Below the pieces are notes generated by a model. That model was not told the origin of the DNA and did not search any database. It was given only the letters and a program-made list of their open reading frames with translations. 64,000 nucleotides of DNA, taken from contig NZ_JAMZAW010000002.1 in the NCBI RefSeq assembly GCF_024158745.1, positions 248,001-312,000 of the forward strand, given 5' to 3'. This document shows positions 17,327-26,529 of the stretch, piece by piece. Position 1 is the stretch's first letter, and every line of letters begins with the position of its first letter. This DNA comes from Paenibacillus tyrphae (lineage in GTDB: Bacteria > Bacillota > Bacilli > Paenibacillales > NBRC-103111). A program made the position numbers and the translations under genes.

Positions 17327-19606
17327 ATGAATGCGAGAGTCGGTTTATTGTTTTCATTAACTGGCACGACCGCCCTGACGGAACGAGGACAATGCGACGC
17401 GGCCATCCTGGCCATCGAACACTTCAACCAAAATGAAATGAACGTGGAAGCGATCGTGCGAGATATTTGCTCGGACCCGGCCAAAAGCGCGAAAGAAGCG
17501 GATGCGCTTGCAAAAGACGGCGTAAAAGTGTTTATCGGCTGTTATACTTCGGCTTGCCGGAAAGCGATTCTTCCGGTGCTGGAGAAATACGGCTGCCTGC
17601 TGGTCTATCCTACGTTGTACGAGGGACGGGAATGTCATTCCAACGTGTTTTATACCGGGGAGGTGCCGAACCAGCAGGTTCATGTGCTGCTCGATTACTT
17701 AACCGAGCACTTCGGGAAACGCGTCTACTGCATCGGCACGGATTACATTTATCCCCGGGAAACGAACCAGCAGGTCCGAACGTATCTCGCGGAAAAAAAC
17801 GGCTCGGTCGTCGGCGAAGCCTATGTGCCGTTCGGTCATCAGACCTTCTATGACGTGCTGGAAGATATCATAGTGAAGCGGCCCGATGCCATCTTTACGA
17901 CGCTCGTCGGGCAGAGCATCATCCCGTTCTATCGCGCGTACCGGCGGATGGGGTTGAATCCGGATCATTTGCCTATCTTCAGTCCGATCACGAAGGAAAC
18001 GGAAATCGCGGCGATGGGCGCCGACTACGGAGCGGGGCATTACGGTTCGGCCAGCTATTTTCAATCGCTTCAAAATGAGCACAATCTGCATTTCGTCAGC
18101 GCGTTTCACGAACGCTTCGGCGCGCAACAGGTGATTTCGTCGGTCATGTTCAACACTTATTTGGGCACTAAAATGATCTTGGACAGCATTCATGAAACCG
18201 GCAGCCTGGATTACCGGGACGTCTTTTATCACCTCAGCGACAAGAAGCTTGAAACCGCTTGCGGAACGGTGCTCGTCGAAGGAGACCACCACCACTTGTC
18301 CAGACCGGTAAAAATCGGAAGAGCGATGCCGGACGGGCAATTCGAGATGGTGTGGGACTCGCAGCGCAATATTGCTCCGAAGCCGTTTAAAGAAAAAAGC
18401 CGGGAACCCGGCCAGCTGAATGAAATCATCTTGGAGTCGTGGGGCCGGATCAGCGATGAAGCGATCGTCGTCCTGTCGGAGCGGCAGCATATTGTGTACA
18501 TGAGCAAAAAAGCGGAAGAGCTGACCCGGTTAAAGGAAGGCCAGCTCCTCACGCCGACGCTGCTGCAGCAAATCCATCACGCGTTCGAGGTGCATCCTTA
18601 CGGAACAACCGGTCAGCAAATGCTTCTGCTCAAGCCGAAGCCTAGCGTCCGTTCTTCGGCAGCGCCCTTTCAGTTCGACCGCATTCAGACCTTGAACCCC
18701 GAGTACCAATTGGAGCTGGAGGTCGCCAAGCTGGCGTCCCAATCGTGCGCCAACGTGCTGATTACCGGAGAGACCGGAACGGGAAAAGAGGTGCTCGTCC
18801 AAGCGATTCATCAGCAAAGCGAACGAAAGCACGGCCCGCTGGTCGCCGTCAACACCGGCCTGCTGCCCCGGGAGCTGATCGCGAGCGAGATGTTCGGCTA
18901 TATCGAAGGAGCGTTCACAGGCGCCAAAAAAGGTGGGTCCATCGGAAAATTCGAAGCCGCGAACGACGGGACTCTTTTTCTCGACGAGATTGGCGACATG
19001 CCGCTGGATCTCCAAGTTGTCCTGTTAAGAGCCATCGAGTCGAAGCGGATTATGAGGCTCGGCGAAAATAAAGAGCATGCGGTCAACGTACGGATTATTG
19101 CGGCGACGAACCGAAATCTTCAAGAAGAAATCGCCTACAGCGGCTCGTTCCGATCGGACCTGTTTTACCGTCTGAACGTCTTGTCGATCACCATTCCCCC
19201 GCTTCGCGAGCGCCCGGAAGATGTGGAGCACTTAAGCCGGGAGTTCCTCCGCGAATTTCAGGCGGTCCACGGCGACGGGCCGGACAGCCTCAGCGACGAA
19301 GCGCTGCAGGCCTTGATCCAATATCCGTGGCCGGGCAATATCCGCGAATTGCGAAATGTGATGGAGCGCGCCTACCTGCTGGCCGGACGGGAACGATCTG
19401 CGATCCGGGTGGAGCATCTGCCACGAGCGCTCAAAGGATATTACCAGAGAAAGCCGAGGGCAGCCGAGCCGCTCAAGCAAGTCGAGCGAAGGATGATCGA
19501 GCAGGTGCTGAGCGAGACGAAGACCATCACCGAGGCGTCCAAGGTGCTTGGCATTACGCGAAGTACGCTGTACCGGAAGCTGAAGGAATTTCAAATGACG
19601 CCGTAA
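17327..19606 (+). CDS. Amide-sensing sigma-54 activator: AmiC-type sensor fused to AAA+ and Fis-type HTH
   Basis: 759 aa. Residues 1-350 match AmiC, the cytoplasmic amide receptor of the periplasmic-binding fold: VGLLFSLTG, IGCYTSACRKAILP, YPTLYEG, GTDYIYPRETN. There is no signal peptide. Residues 375-430 resemble a short PAS-like linker. Residues 450-685 are a sigma-54 AAA+ domain with Walker A GETGTGKE (about 480), the sigma-54 contact loop GAFTGA (about 527) and Walker B LFLDEIGDM. The end, 735-757, is a Fis-type helix-turn-helix (ITEASKVLGITRSTLYRKL). In Pseudomonas AmiC instead controls the antiterminator AmiR. Here sensor and activator are one chain, divergent from amiEBS and convergent with adk-acsA, both of which have sigma-54 promoters. 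AAGGAGAGGCGGAG precedes the ATG. Confidence 0.93.
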   Translation: MNARVGLLFSLTGTTALTERGQCDAAILAIEHFNQNEMNVEAIVRDICSDPAKSAKEADALAKDGVKVFIGCYTSACRKAILPVLEKYGCLLVYPTLYEGRECHSNVFYTGEVPNQQVHVLLDYLTEHFGKRVYCIGTDYIYPRETNQQVRTYLAEKNGSVVGEAYVPFGHQTFYDVLEDIIVKRPDAIFTTLVGQSIIPFYRAYRRMGLNPDHLPIFSPITKETEIAAMGADYGAGHYGSASYFQSLQNEHNLHFVSAFHERFGAQQVISSVMFNTYLGTKMILDSIHETGSLDYRDVFYHLSDKKLETACGTVLVEGDHHHLSRPVKIGRAMPDGQFEMVWDSQRNIAPKPFKEKSREPGQLNEIILESWGRISDEAIVVLSERQHIVYMSKKAEELTRLKEGQLLTPTLLQQIHHAFEVHPYGTTGQQMLLLKPKPSVRSSAAPFQFDRIQTLNPEYQLELEVAKLASQSCANVLITGETGTGKEVLVQAIHQQSERKHGPLVAVNTGLLPRELIASEMFGYIEGAFTGAKKGGSIGKFEAANDGTLFLDEIGDMPLDLQVVLLRAIESKRIMRLGENKEHAVNVRIIAATNRNLQEEIAYSGSFRSDLFYRLNVLSITIPPLRERPEDVEHLSREFLREFQAVHGDGPDSLSDEALQALIQYPWPGNIRELRNVMERAYLLAGRERSAIRVEHLPRALKGYYQRKPRAAEPLKQVERRMIEQVLSETKTITEASKVLGITRSTLYRKLKEFQMTP

Positions 19607-19635
19607 GCCGGTTACAGTTACAAGCGAACAAAGCT

Positions 19636-19671
19636 AAGGGCAGGCCCGCTTCGTGCAGCGGATCTGCCCTT
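19636..19671. terminator. Bidirectional terminator between the regulator and adk
   Basis: AAGGGCAG and CTGCCCTT form an 8-bp outer stem, with an inner CGCT/AGCG pairing. It sits between the convergent stops of the regulator (19606) and adk (19700). Confidence 0.65.
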
Positions 19672-19699
19672 TATGTCCCCGGCAAGCGGCTTGCCCGCT

Positions 19700-20386
<687 letters not shown>

Positions 20387-20401
20387 TTATGAGTCCGAAG
20401 G

Positions 20402-22129
20402 TTAATCCTCTATCGTCGACATGTCGCCGACCGGCAAATTCAATTCCCACGCTTTTAGCACGCGGCGCATAATTTTGCCGCTTCTCGTTTTCGGCAGTTT
20501 GTCCTTGAACTCGATTTCACGAGGCGCCGCATGAGCGGACAAGCCGGTTTTGACAAATCGGACAATCTGGTCCTTCAGCTCCTCCGAAGGCGTATAGCCG
20601 TCCCGCAGCGCGATGAACGCTTTGATCACTTCGCCCCGCATCGGGTCCGGCTTGCCGATGACGCCCGCTTCCGCAACCGCCGGATGCTCCACCAGCTTGC
20701 TCTCGACCTCGAAGGGGCCGACCCGCTCGCCCGAGGTGTTGATGACATCGTCAACGCGGCCCTGGAACCAGAAGTAGCCGTCCTCGTCGCGGAAAGCGGA
20801 GTCTCCGGACACATACCAGCCCTTGAAGCGGAAATACTCTTCGTACTTGGCCGGATTGTTCCAAATGCGGCGCATCATGGACGGCCATGCCGTTTTAATC
20901 GCCAGATTTCCCATGCAGTAAGGCTCCAAGACACGGCCCTCGTCGTCCAAGATGGCCGCGTCCACGCCCGGAATCGGCTTGCCCATCGATCCCGGCTTAA
21001 TTGCCATCCCCGGGTAATTGCAGATGAGCTGCCCCCCGGTCTCCGTCATCCACCAAGTGTCATGGATGCGCTGCTTGAATACGTTCAACCCCCAGCGGAC
21101 GACCTCCGGATTCAAAGGCTCGCCGACGCTGAGCACATGGCGGAGCTTGGACAGATCGAACCCGGACACCAGCTCGTCTCCGGCTCCCATCAACATGCGG
21201 AAGGCGGTAGGCGCGCTGTACCAGACGGTAATGCCGTACTTTTGCAGGGTGGCGTACCAGTCCGCCGGCTTGAACCGTCCCCCGCGGATCACATTCGTCG
21301 CACCATTGAGCCACGGGGCGAAAACGCCGTAAGACGTACCGGTTACCCAGCCCGGATCGGCCGTGCACCAATACACGTCGTCTTCCTTCAGATCCAGCAC
21401 GATTTTGCCCGTATAATAATGCTGAAGCATTGCATCATGGACGTGAAGCACGCCTTTGGGCTTGCCCGTGGAGCCGGAGGTGTAATGCAGAATAAGGCCG
21501 TCCTCGCGGTCCATCCATTCGAGGTCCAACTCCTCGGAAGCGCTTTCCATTGCTTTGTGGAAATCGACCTGCCCCTCCTCCAGGCGAAGAAGGTCGTGTC
21601 CGACCAGAATCACATGCTTCAAGTGGGGCAAATCTTGAACCGGGATGCGCGGAAGCTGGGAAGGCGTCGTGACGATCGCCACGGCCTGGCTATCTTCCAA
21701 GCGGTCCTTCACGGCCGTCTCCATAAAGGCTTCGAACAATGGGCCGGCAATCGCGCCGACTTTAATAATCCCGAGAAGCGCGAAGTACAGCTCGGGAGAA
21801 CGGGGCATAAAAATAAACACGCGGTCCCCTTTTCCAATGCCCAGTTGACGAAGCACGTTGCCGAATCGGTCGGAGCTGCTTTTCATTTGCCCGAAGGTGT
21901 ACGCTTCTTCTCTCTGACCGTCGCTGTAGTATAAGGCGACTTTGTCCCGGCGCGAGGACTCGGCATGCCGGTCGATCGCTTCGTACGCCATATTGATTTT
22001 TCCGGTTTCGTACCATGTGAACTCGCTCTCCATCTCCTCCCATTGAAACTGTCCCCGCGCCTGCTCGTAATTTCTCAAGTTGGGGCTGGCCGCCGTGGCC
22101 GCAATACGCTCGTTCGTAAACGAATTCAT
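20402..22129 (-). CDS. acsA: Acetyl-coenzyme A synthetase (AcsA)
   Basis: 575 aa, matching Bacillus-type AcsA. It makes acetyl-CoA from acetate, ATP and CoA via acetyl-AMP, releasing AMP and pyrophosphate. Motifs: YTSGSTGKPKGV (A3), WWMTETGGQ (A5), YVSGD (A7), GRVDDVINTSGERVGPFEVES (A8) and PKTRSGKIMRR with the catalytic Lys that AcuA acetylates in Bacillus. The window shows no acuABC genes nearby. It is first in an acsA-adk operon, 54 nt downstream of a perfect sigma-54 promoter; Bacillus acsA is instead SigA-driven. Confidence 0.95.
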   Translation of the reverse strand: MNSFTNERIAATAASPNLRNYEQARGQFQWEEMESEFTWYETGKINMAYEAIDRHAESSRRDKVALYYSDGQREEAYTFGQMKSSSDRFGNVLRQLGIGKGDRVFIFMPRSPELYFALLGIIKVGAIAGPLFEAFMETAVKDRLEDSQAVAIVTTPSQLPRIPVQDLPHLKHVILVGHDLLRLEEGQVDFHKAMESASEELDLEWMDREDGLILHYTSGSTGKPKGVLHVHDAMLQHYYTGKIVLDLKEDDVYWCTADPGWVTGTSYGVFAPWLNGATNVIRGGRFKPADWYATLQKYGITVWYSAPTAFRMLMGAGDELVSGFDLSKLRHVLSVGEPLNPEVVRWGLNVFKQRIHDTWWMTETGGQLICNYPGMAIKPGSMGKPIPGVDAAILDDEGRVLEPYCMGNLAIKTAWPSMMRRIWNNPAKYEEYFRFKGWYVSGDSAFRDEDGYFWFQGRVDDVINTSGERVGPFEVESKLVEHPAVAEAGVIGKPDPMRGEVIKAFIALRDGYTPSEELKDQIVRFVKTGLSAHAAPREIEFKDKLPKTRSGKIMRRVLKAWELNLPVGDMSTIED

Positions 22130-22182
22130 GATGTAGACCCTCCCAATCGATAATAGATGTTTGCCCTTCTGAGCCTAAGTAA

Positions 22183-22198
22183 AGCAATTATTGTGCCA
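22183..22198 (-). promoter_or_regulatory. Sigma-54 promoter of acsA-adk
   Basis: On the minus strand TGGCAC-AATAA-TTGCT matches the -24/-12 consensus at every fixed base. It lies 54-69 nt upstream of the acsA ATG. Confidence 0.92.
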
Positions 22199-22231
22199 AC
22201 CGTCGGAGTGCGGGAAATGAAAGGAACGCAC

Positions 22232-22262
22232 AAAAAAATGTGTCCCATTTCGGGACACATTT
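22232..22262 (-). promoter_or_regulatory. Enhancer palindrome of acsA, also a terminator-like hairpin
   Basis: A perfect 11-bp inverted repeat with a 5-nt loop contains TGTCCCATTTCGGGACA (22241-22257), the counterpart of the amiEBS palindrome. On the minus strand it is followed by seven T, so it can also terminate transcription from the methyltransferase gene. Both roles may be real. Confidence 0.65.
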
Positions 22263-22286
22263 GCCGATTCGATCCGATACAGTGAT

Positions 22287-22301
22287 GCAAAATGGGACAC
22301 T
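22287..22301. promoter_or_regulatory. Second enhancer site of acsA
   Basis: GCAAAATGGGACACT differs from the amiEBS site at 17204 at only two positions. It is centred about 96 bp upstream of the acsA -24 element. Confidence 0.55.
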
Positions 22302-22339
22302 TGGGGCACCCGCAGCAGCCTGCGCGCCTAACGAATTTC

Positions 22340-22942
22340 TCATTTTTTTCTCAATACAAGTTGAATGACATGAGCTAAACCGGTGTGCGCCTTTCCTTCC
22401 ACCCGCTCTTGTTCGCCATAGAAGAAATGGAGCACCTCATGGCCTTCGCACCAAGCAAGAATTTCTTTGGGGTCGTAGAGCAAGTCCGAATCCGGGGGGC
22501 CGCCCGTACCATACTTTAATTGGTCCTTGGAGTATACCTCAAGCATCATCATCCCTTCGGGCTTTATCGCATTTTTCATTTTATTGAGAATCATGGCCTG
22601 ATCGTCTTTATGAAAATGTCCGAATACCATGATGGCGGCATCATATCGCTCGTTCGGCACCTCATCTGCCAACAGGTCTAGTTTTTGGGTATGCACGTCA
22701 ACGTCATGCTTCCGGGCCAGTTTTTTCGTTTTGTCCAGACCGCTCTCCGCATAGTCAATGGCAGTTACTTTATGATTTCGTTTTGCTAGAAAGACGGCAT
22801 TCCGGCCCTCACCCTCCGCAAACGCGATAACTTTGTGACATGGTTCCAATCGAAAAGCTTGTTGTTGAATAAATACGTTGGGTTCTTCCCCATAATAATA
22901 TTCCTCCGAATTAAAACGCTCATGCCATACATTTCCCATCAT
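22340..22942 (-). CDS. Class I SAM-dependent methyltransferase (TehB-like)
   Basis: 200 aa. It opens WHERFNSEEYYYGEEPNVF, as in TehB/thiopurine-type methyltransferases. SAM motif I is [13 protein letters not shown], motif II VTAIDYAESGLDKTKK, motif III LDLLADEVPNERYDAAIMVFGHFH. AGGAGG precedes tandem ATG codons; either could be used. The substrate is unknown; relatives act on tellurite or small thiols. The gene is monocistronic, ending at the T-run hairpin upstream of acsA. Confidence 0.85.
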   Translation of the reverse strand: MMGNVWHERFNSEEYYYGEEPNVFIQQQAFRLEPCHKVIAFAEGEGRNAVFLAKRNHKVTAIDYAESGLDKTKKLARKHDVDVHTQKLDLLADEVPNERYDAAIMVFGHFHKDDQAMILNKMKNAIKPEGMMMLEVYSKDQLKYGTGGPPDSDLLYDPKEILAWCEGHEVLHFFYGEQERVEGKAHTGLAHVIQLVLRKK

Positions 22943-23157
22943 TACCGACCTCCTGTGGATAAGTATTGGACATTAAAGACTCACTATATCTTTAATAAAA
23001 GCAAAAAAAACGCAGCATGGGTGCAGAGCATACTTCGCCGCTTTGGTAATTTTCGTCGCTGTTTACAGAGTTATTATATCCATAATATCTTCGATAACAA
23101 TGGTGTGTCAATAGCGCAAGGCATCGATAACGCGCCGATTCATCCGTATTCCGGCCA

Positions 23158-23199
23158 TGAAAAAGAATAAGCCGCAGCACCTATTCAGGGCCACGGCTC
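23158..23199 (-). terminator. Terminator at the end of the maltodextrin/esterase operon
   Basis: On the minus strand AGCCGTGGC and GCTGCGGCT form a 9-bp stem with G-U pairs, followed by TTATTCTTTTT. It lies 18-60 nt beyond the last gene of the operon. The rest of the gap up to 22943 shows nothing recognised. Confidence 0.6.
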
Positions 23200-23216
23200 G
23201 TTGTACAGTAATTCGC

Positions 23217-23798
23217 TCAAAGCGTACGAAACTTAAGATTCTTGCAGTCGATGGCGAACGAGAAAGCTCTCTGCTCGCTTCCATCCAACGAAAGCTCCAC
23301 GATCAAGCTCTCCAGCTCTTTCTCCGTTAAAGCTTGGCCGCTGATCCAGCCGTGCCTTTCTTTGCCGGGCAGGATCGTCGCCCCTGTGAAGTCCGGGTTG
23401 GTTTCGGAGGCCCCGACTTTTTCGCTTGCCTTGCCCGCGCTCGGATGGTTCGCCTGCACGGCAAGACGGCTAGGGTCTACCGTAACGGTCTCCTTTTCGG
23501 TCCCGTTCTTGATCGTGACTTCGAAGTCGGTCGTTTGTCCGGTCCTCCGGATGGAATGGACGGTAACCTCAACGCCGTTAGTTGTTTGTGTGACTGGCAG
23601 TTTCTGTAGCTGGGGCTCCGAGCCGCTTTTATTCGAAGCGGAATTTTCGTTCCCCCCGACCGGTCCCGAAACATAATTGCTATCAATGGGCACGGGATTG
23701 TCGATATCCTGCGCGGCATGCGGGGTTCCGTTCATTAACACGGCCCCTGTAAACACAATCGAACCGCAGACGAGTCCGAGCATAATTTTTTTCACCAT
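23217..23798 (-). CDS. Secreted protein with an Ig-like (DUF4352-type) domain
   Basis: 193 aa. The N-terminal signal is MVKKIMLGLVCGSIVFTGAV with likely cleavage after PHA near residue 28. A Ser/Asn/Gly-rich spacer (NENSASNKSGSEPQ) precedes a beta domain (TTNGVEVTVHSIRRTGQTTDFEVTIKNG), the pattern of telokin-like/DUF4352 surface proteins. It is the last gene after the two esterases, 6 nt downstream, so co-transcribed. Function unknown; a surface role connected with glycan use is only inferred from its neighbours. Confidence 0.6.
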   Translation of the reverse strand: MVKKIMLGLVCGSIVFTGAVLMNGTPHAAQDIDNPVPIDSNYVSGPVGGNENSASNKSGSEPQLQKLPVTQTTNGVEVTVHSIRRTGQTTDFEVTIKNGTEKETVTVDPSRLAVQANHPSAGKASEKVGASETNPDFTGATILPGKERHGWISGQALTEKELESLIVELSLDGSEQRAFSFAIDCKNLKFRTL

Positions 23799-23804
23799 GA
23801 CAAT

Positions 23805-25163
23805 TTAATCCTTTCTGATGTCGTTTGACCAGCGTTCGACGGTCAGCTCCAGCCTCGAATCGGCCTCGGCCCGGTAGTAGCGCACTACCGGATTTCCGGC
23901 TTGATCCGTTTCCGTCACGCCGTCGGCCCTGCTAATTTGATAAACGAACTCGGTATGAAGCGGAAGCTCAAGCCGCTCGGAATATACAGGCGCATCCGGC
24001 TGCTTGCTTAAAGGAAACCAGACGTATAATGCGACGGTTTCCGGCGTATGCGGCGGGACATGAACCCTTAAATCGAGGGCAACCCGCTCCTTCAATTCCT
24101 TGACCACACGGATGGAAATAGCAGCTTCCAGGCCGCAGTAATTAACCGTAACCGTCGTCTCTCCTTCTTCCTTCGCCACCACGGTCCCGTCCTCTTGAAC
24201 CTCTACGATCCGAGGGTCCTCCACCCGGTAAGCCGCCCTTAGCAGGGACATCTTCAAACCGGTGTCAAACTCCGCAATCGGGTTCAATCGGCAGAGCGGG
24301 CCGCGGATGCCGACTTCGTCCCAGCCTTGCAGGGATAAAGAGCGCGCCTGACCCTTGGCTCCAAATAAATGAAGCAGCGGAGAGGCCAATCTGGCCGCCC
24401 AATCTTTCTCCACATGGGCCGCCTCGGGATCGAAATAATACATCAGTTCGTCGTCGGCTTCGTATCCGAGGAGGGTAAGCTGCTCCGCGACCTCGCGGAC
24501 ATGCTTTTCCATGATCAACGTGCCTTCCCTGCCTCCCAGATCGATCCAGATCCGGGAAACCGGCTGCTTTGTGCCGAACGTATGATACTGCCGGTATTCT
24601 TCCAGCGTCACAGGATCGACGTAATAAAAATACGGCGACAGGATCGCCAGCTTCCTGAAAATGTCCGGACGGCGAAAGCCTATATGGTAGGTGACTTGCC
24701 CTCCGCGGGAAGACCCCATTAAGCCTGTATGCTCCGGGTCCGGCTTCGTGCGGAACAGCGCATCGATGTAAGGCTTGACTTCCTCGATAATAAAGCGCTC
24801 GTAAAGCTGTCCTTTGGGCTGGATTCGGACTTTGTCGGACGGATACAGCACCCCTTCCAACTCGTGGGTAAATTCATCGGCCCGCTCGACGCCCCGATTC
24901 GGGATGCCGACGACGATGATTTCTTCCATTAGTCCGTCTTGAATCAACCGGTCCGCGGTCTCATGGACGTTCCAGGAATAGCCGTTGAAGGCGGGATGGA
25001 AAATATTTTGCCCGTCGTGCATATACAGCACCGGATACCGCTTCGCCTGATCCCAGCGATAGCTCGGGGGGAGGTAAACAAACAGATCCCGCGTATTGTC
25101 CAAGTGGGCGGAGTAGAAATTTTCCACCTTCAAAATGCTCGATTGGTTATTGTGCATCCTCAT
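23805..25163 (-). CDS. Esterase-like alpha/beta hydrolase with Big2-like and starch-binding-like domains (copy 2)
   Basis: About 452 aa from the ATG that overlaps the stop of the preceding paralogue (TGATG), with GCAGAGGTG just upstream. Residues 1-270 are an Esterase_D/enterochelin-esterase-type hydrolase: LFVYLPPSYRWD, VLYMHDGQNIF, nucleophile elbow MGSSRGGQ, and a C-terminal His in HVEKDWAARL. Residues 270-345 look like a Big2 Ig-fold (EDGTVVAKEEGETTVTVNY). The last 95 resemble CBM20-like starch-binding domains (VPPHTPETVALYVW, ISRADGVTETDQAGN). No signal peptide, so cytoplasmic. It may remove acyl groups from, or otherwise act on, imported oligosaccharides. Confidence 0.72.
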   Translation of the reverse strand: MRMHNNQSSILKVENFYSAHLDNTRDLFVYLPPSYRWDQAKRYPVLYMHDGQNIFHPAFNGYSWNVHETADRLIQDGLMEEIIVVGIPNRGVERADEFTHELEGVLYPSDKVRIQPKGQLYERFIIEEVKPYIDALFRTKPDPEHTGLMGSSRGGQVTYHIGFRRPDIFRKLAILSPYFYYVDPVTLEEYRQYHTFGTKQPVSRIWIDLGGREGTLIMEKHVREVAEQLTLLGYEADDELMYYFDPEAAHVEKDWAARLASPLLHLFGAKGQARSLSLQGWDEVGIRGPLCRLNPIAEFDTGLKMSLLRAAYRVEDPRIVEVQEDGTVVAKEEGETTVTVNYCGLEAAISIRVVKELKERVALDLRVHVPPHTPETVALYVWFPLSKQPDAPVYSERLELPLHTEFVYQISRADGVTETDQAGNPVVRYYRAEADSRLELTVERWSNDIRKD

Positions 25164-26506
25164 CACCTCTGCTCGCTCACGGGCGCCGCGTCCACCCAAT
25201 TTTCCACTTCGTAATTCAGAACGAGGCCGTCCTTGGCCGTAAATTTCCGGTAAGCAATTTCCCGGCCCTGCCGGTCCGTCTCATGCATGCCCAAGCCGCG
25301 GGAAATGCGGAATTCGAAGGACATATCCCGCGGTACCTCGAAGGTTCCTCCGTACAGTCCTTCGCGAATCATCGGCAGCTCGATGCCGGCGTATAGCGCA
25401 GCAGTTGGCGGCGTAGAAGCCGGCACTTTCACGAACGCTTGGACGGTAACCGTCTCCGAAACCGACGGGACGACGGCAACAGCCAATTCAGCCGTCAGGC
25501 TGCCGTTTCTGTAACGGACCGCCGTTTCCCCTTCTTTCTTGGGCAGCAATTTACCGTCTGCCGTCACGTCCAGCAGCTCGGGATCGGCTACTTCATAGCA
25601 GGCGTCTAGATCCGTCATCATGAAGCCGCTGTCGTAGTGCACCACCGGATTGAGCGTGCGTTTTGGCCCCTCGATCCCAACCGCCTCCGGCCCATACAAA
25701 TCGACGCGAACAGGAGTTCCGATGCGGCCAAAAAAATAAAGCAGCGGCGCATGCACTCTGGCGGCCCAATCCTTCTGCGAATGGCCCGAATTGACGGCAT
25801 AATAGTACATAAAATCGTCCCCGGGCCGGTACCCGGCGCCGATCAACGTATCCGCAGCATGCCGCACATGCTTTTCCATAACGGTGAAGCCTTCGGCATC
25901 TCCCACGTCCATCCAAATGCGCAGAGCTTTCTTTTCCGTGTAGACGCGGCTCAACCAGCGATCCTCCATCGTACGGAGATCGACGCTTGCGAAGAACGGA
26001 CACAAAGCCCCGATCATCCCGAACGTCTCTGACCTGCGGAACCCGATATTGTAAGAGACCAGACCGCCCGCGGACGATCCCATCAGCGCAGTATGCTCCT
26101 GATCCGGCAGCGTCCGGTACTCCCGATCGATATAAGGCTTTACTTCACGGACGAGAAACTCCTCGTACAGCTCGCCCTGATTCGTCGTATCGAAAACCCG
26201 GTGTCCGTACGGATTCTCATGCATATATTCCGCAATCCGGGCATCCTCGATGTGGGCTACCGCAACGATGATAATTTCCCGAATGCGTCCTTCGGCAATC
26301 AGGCGATCAACCGTTTTATGCACGTCCCACGATTCGCCCTTCCGGTCCTTGTAGAACGCGTGCTGCCCGTCCTGCATATATAGGACAGGGTAACGCTGCT
26401 GCTCGTTCGTTTTATAACTCGGAGGCAAATATATAAATATATTTCTGGAATTATCAAGAATCTCGGAATAAAAATGATTGATTTCGATCAGCCGCGACGA
26501 ACTCAC
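25163..26506 (-). CDS. Esterase-like alpha/beta hydrolase with Big2-like and starch-binding-like domains (copy 1)
   Basis: 447 aa, a paralogue of the next gene with the same three-part layout. Hydrolase: IFIYLPPSYKTNEQQRYPVLYMQDGQH, nucleophile MGSSAGGL, His in GHSQKDWAARV. Big2-like part: TADGKLLPKKEGETAVRYRNG. C-terminal part: VKVPASTPPTAALYAG and FRISRGLGMHETD. The start SSSRLIEINHFYSE carries no signal sequence. It starts 23 nt after the LacI gene, so LacI and both esterases form one unit. The pair probably arose by tandem duplication. The natural substrate is unknown. Confidence 0.72.
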   Translation of the reverse strand: MSSSRLIEINHFYSEILDNSRNIFIYLPPSYKTNEQQRYPVLYMQDGQHAFYKDRKGESWDVHKTVDRLIAEGRIREIIIVAVAHIEDARIAEYMHENPYGHRVFDTTNQGELYEEFLVREVKPYIDREYRTLPDQEHTALMGSSAGGLVSYNIGFRRSETFGMIGALCPFFASVDLRTMEDRWLSRVYTEKKALRIWMDVGDAEGFTVMEKHVRHAADTLIGAGYRPGDDFMYYYAVNSGHSQKDWAARVHAPLLYFFGRIGTPVRVDLYGPEAVGIEGPKRTLNPVVHYDSGFMMTDLDACYEVADPELLDVTADGKLLPKKEGETAVRYRNGSLTAELAVAVVPSVSETVTVQAFVKVPASTPPTAALYAGIELPMIREGLYGGTFEVPRDMSFEFRISRGLGMHETDRQGREIAYRKFTAKDGLVLNYEVENWVDAAPVSEQR

Positions 26507-26529
26507 GCCACATTCTCCTCACCGGATCG

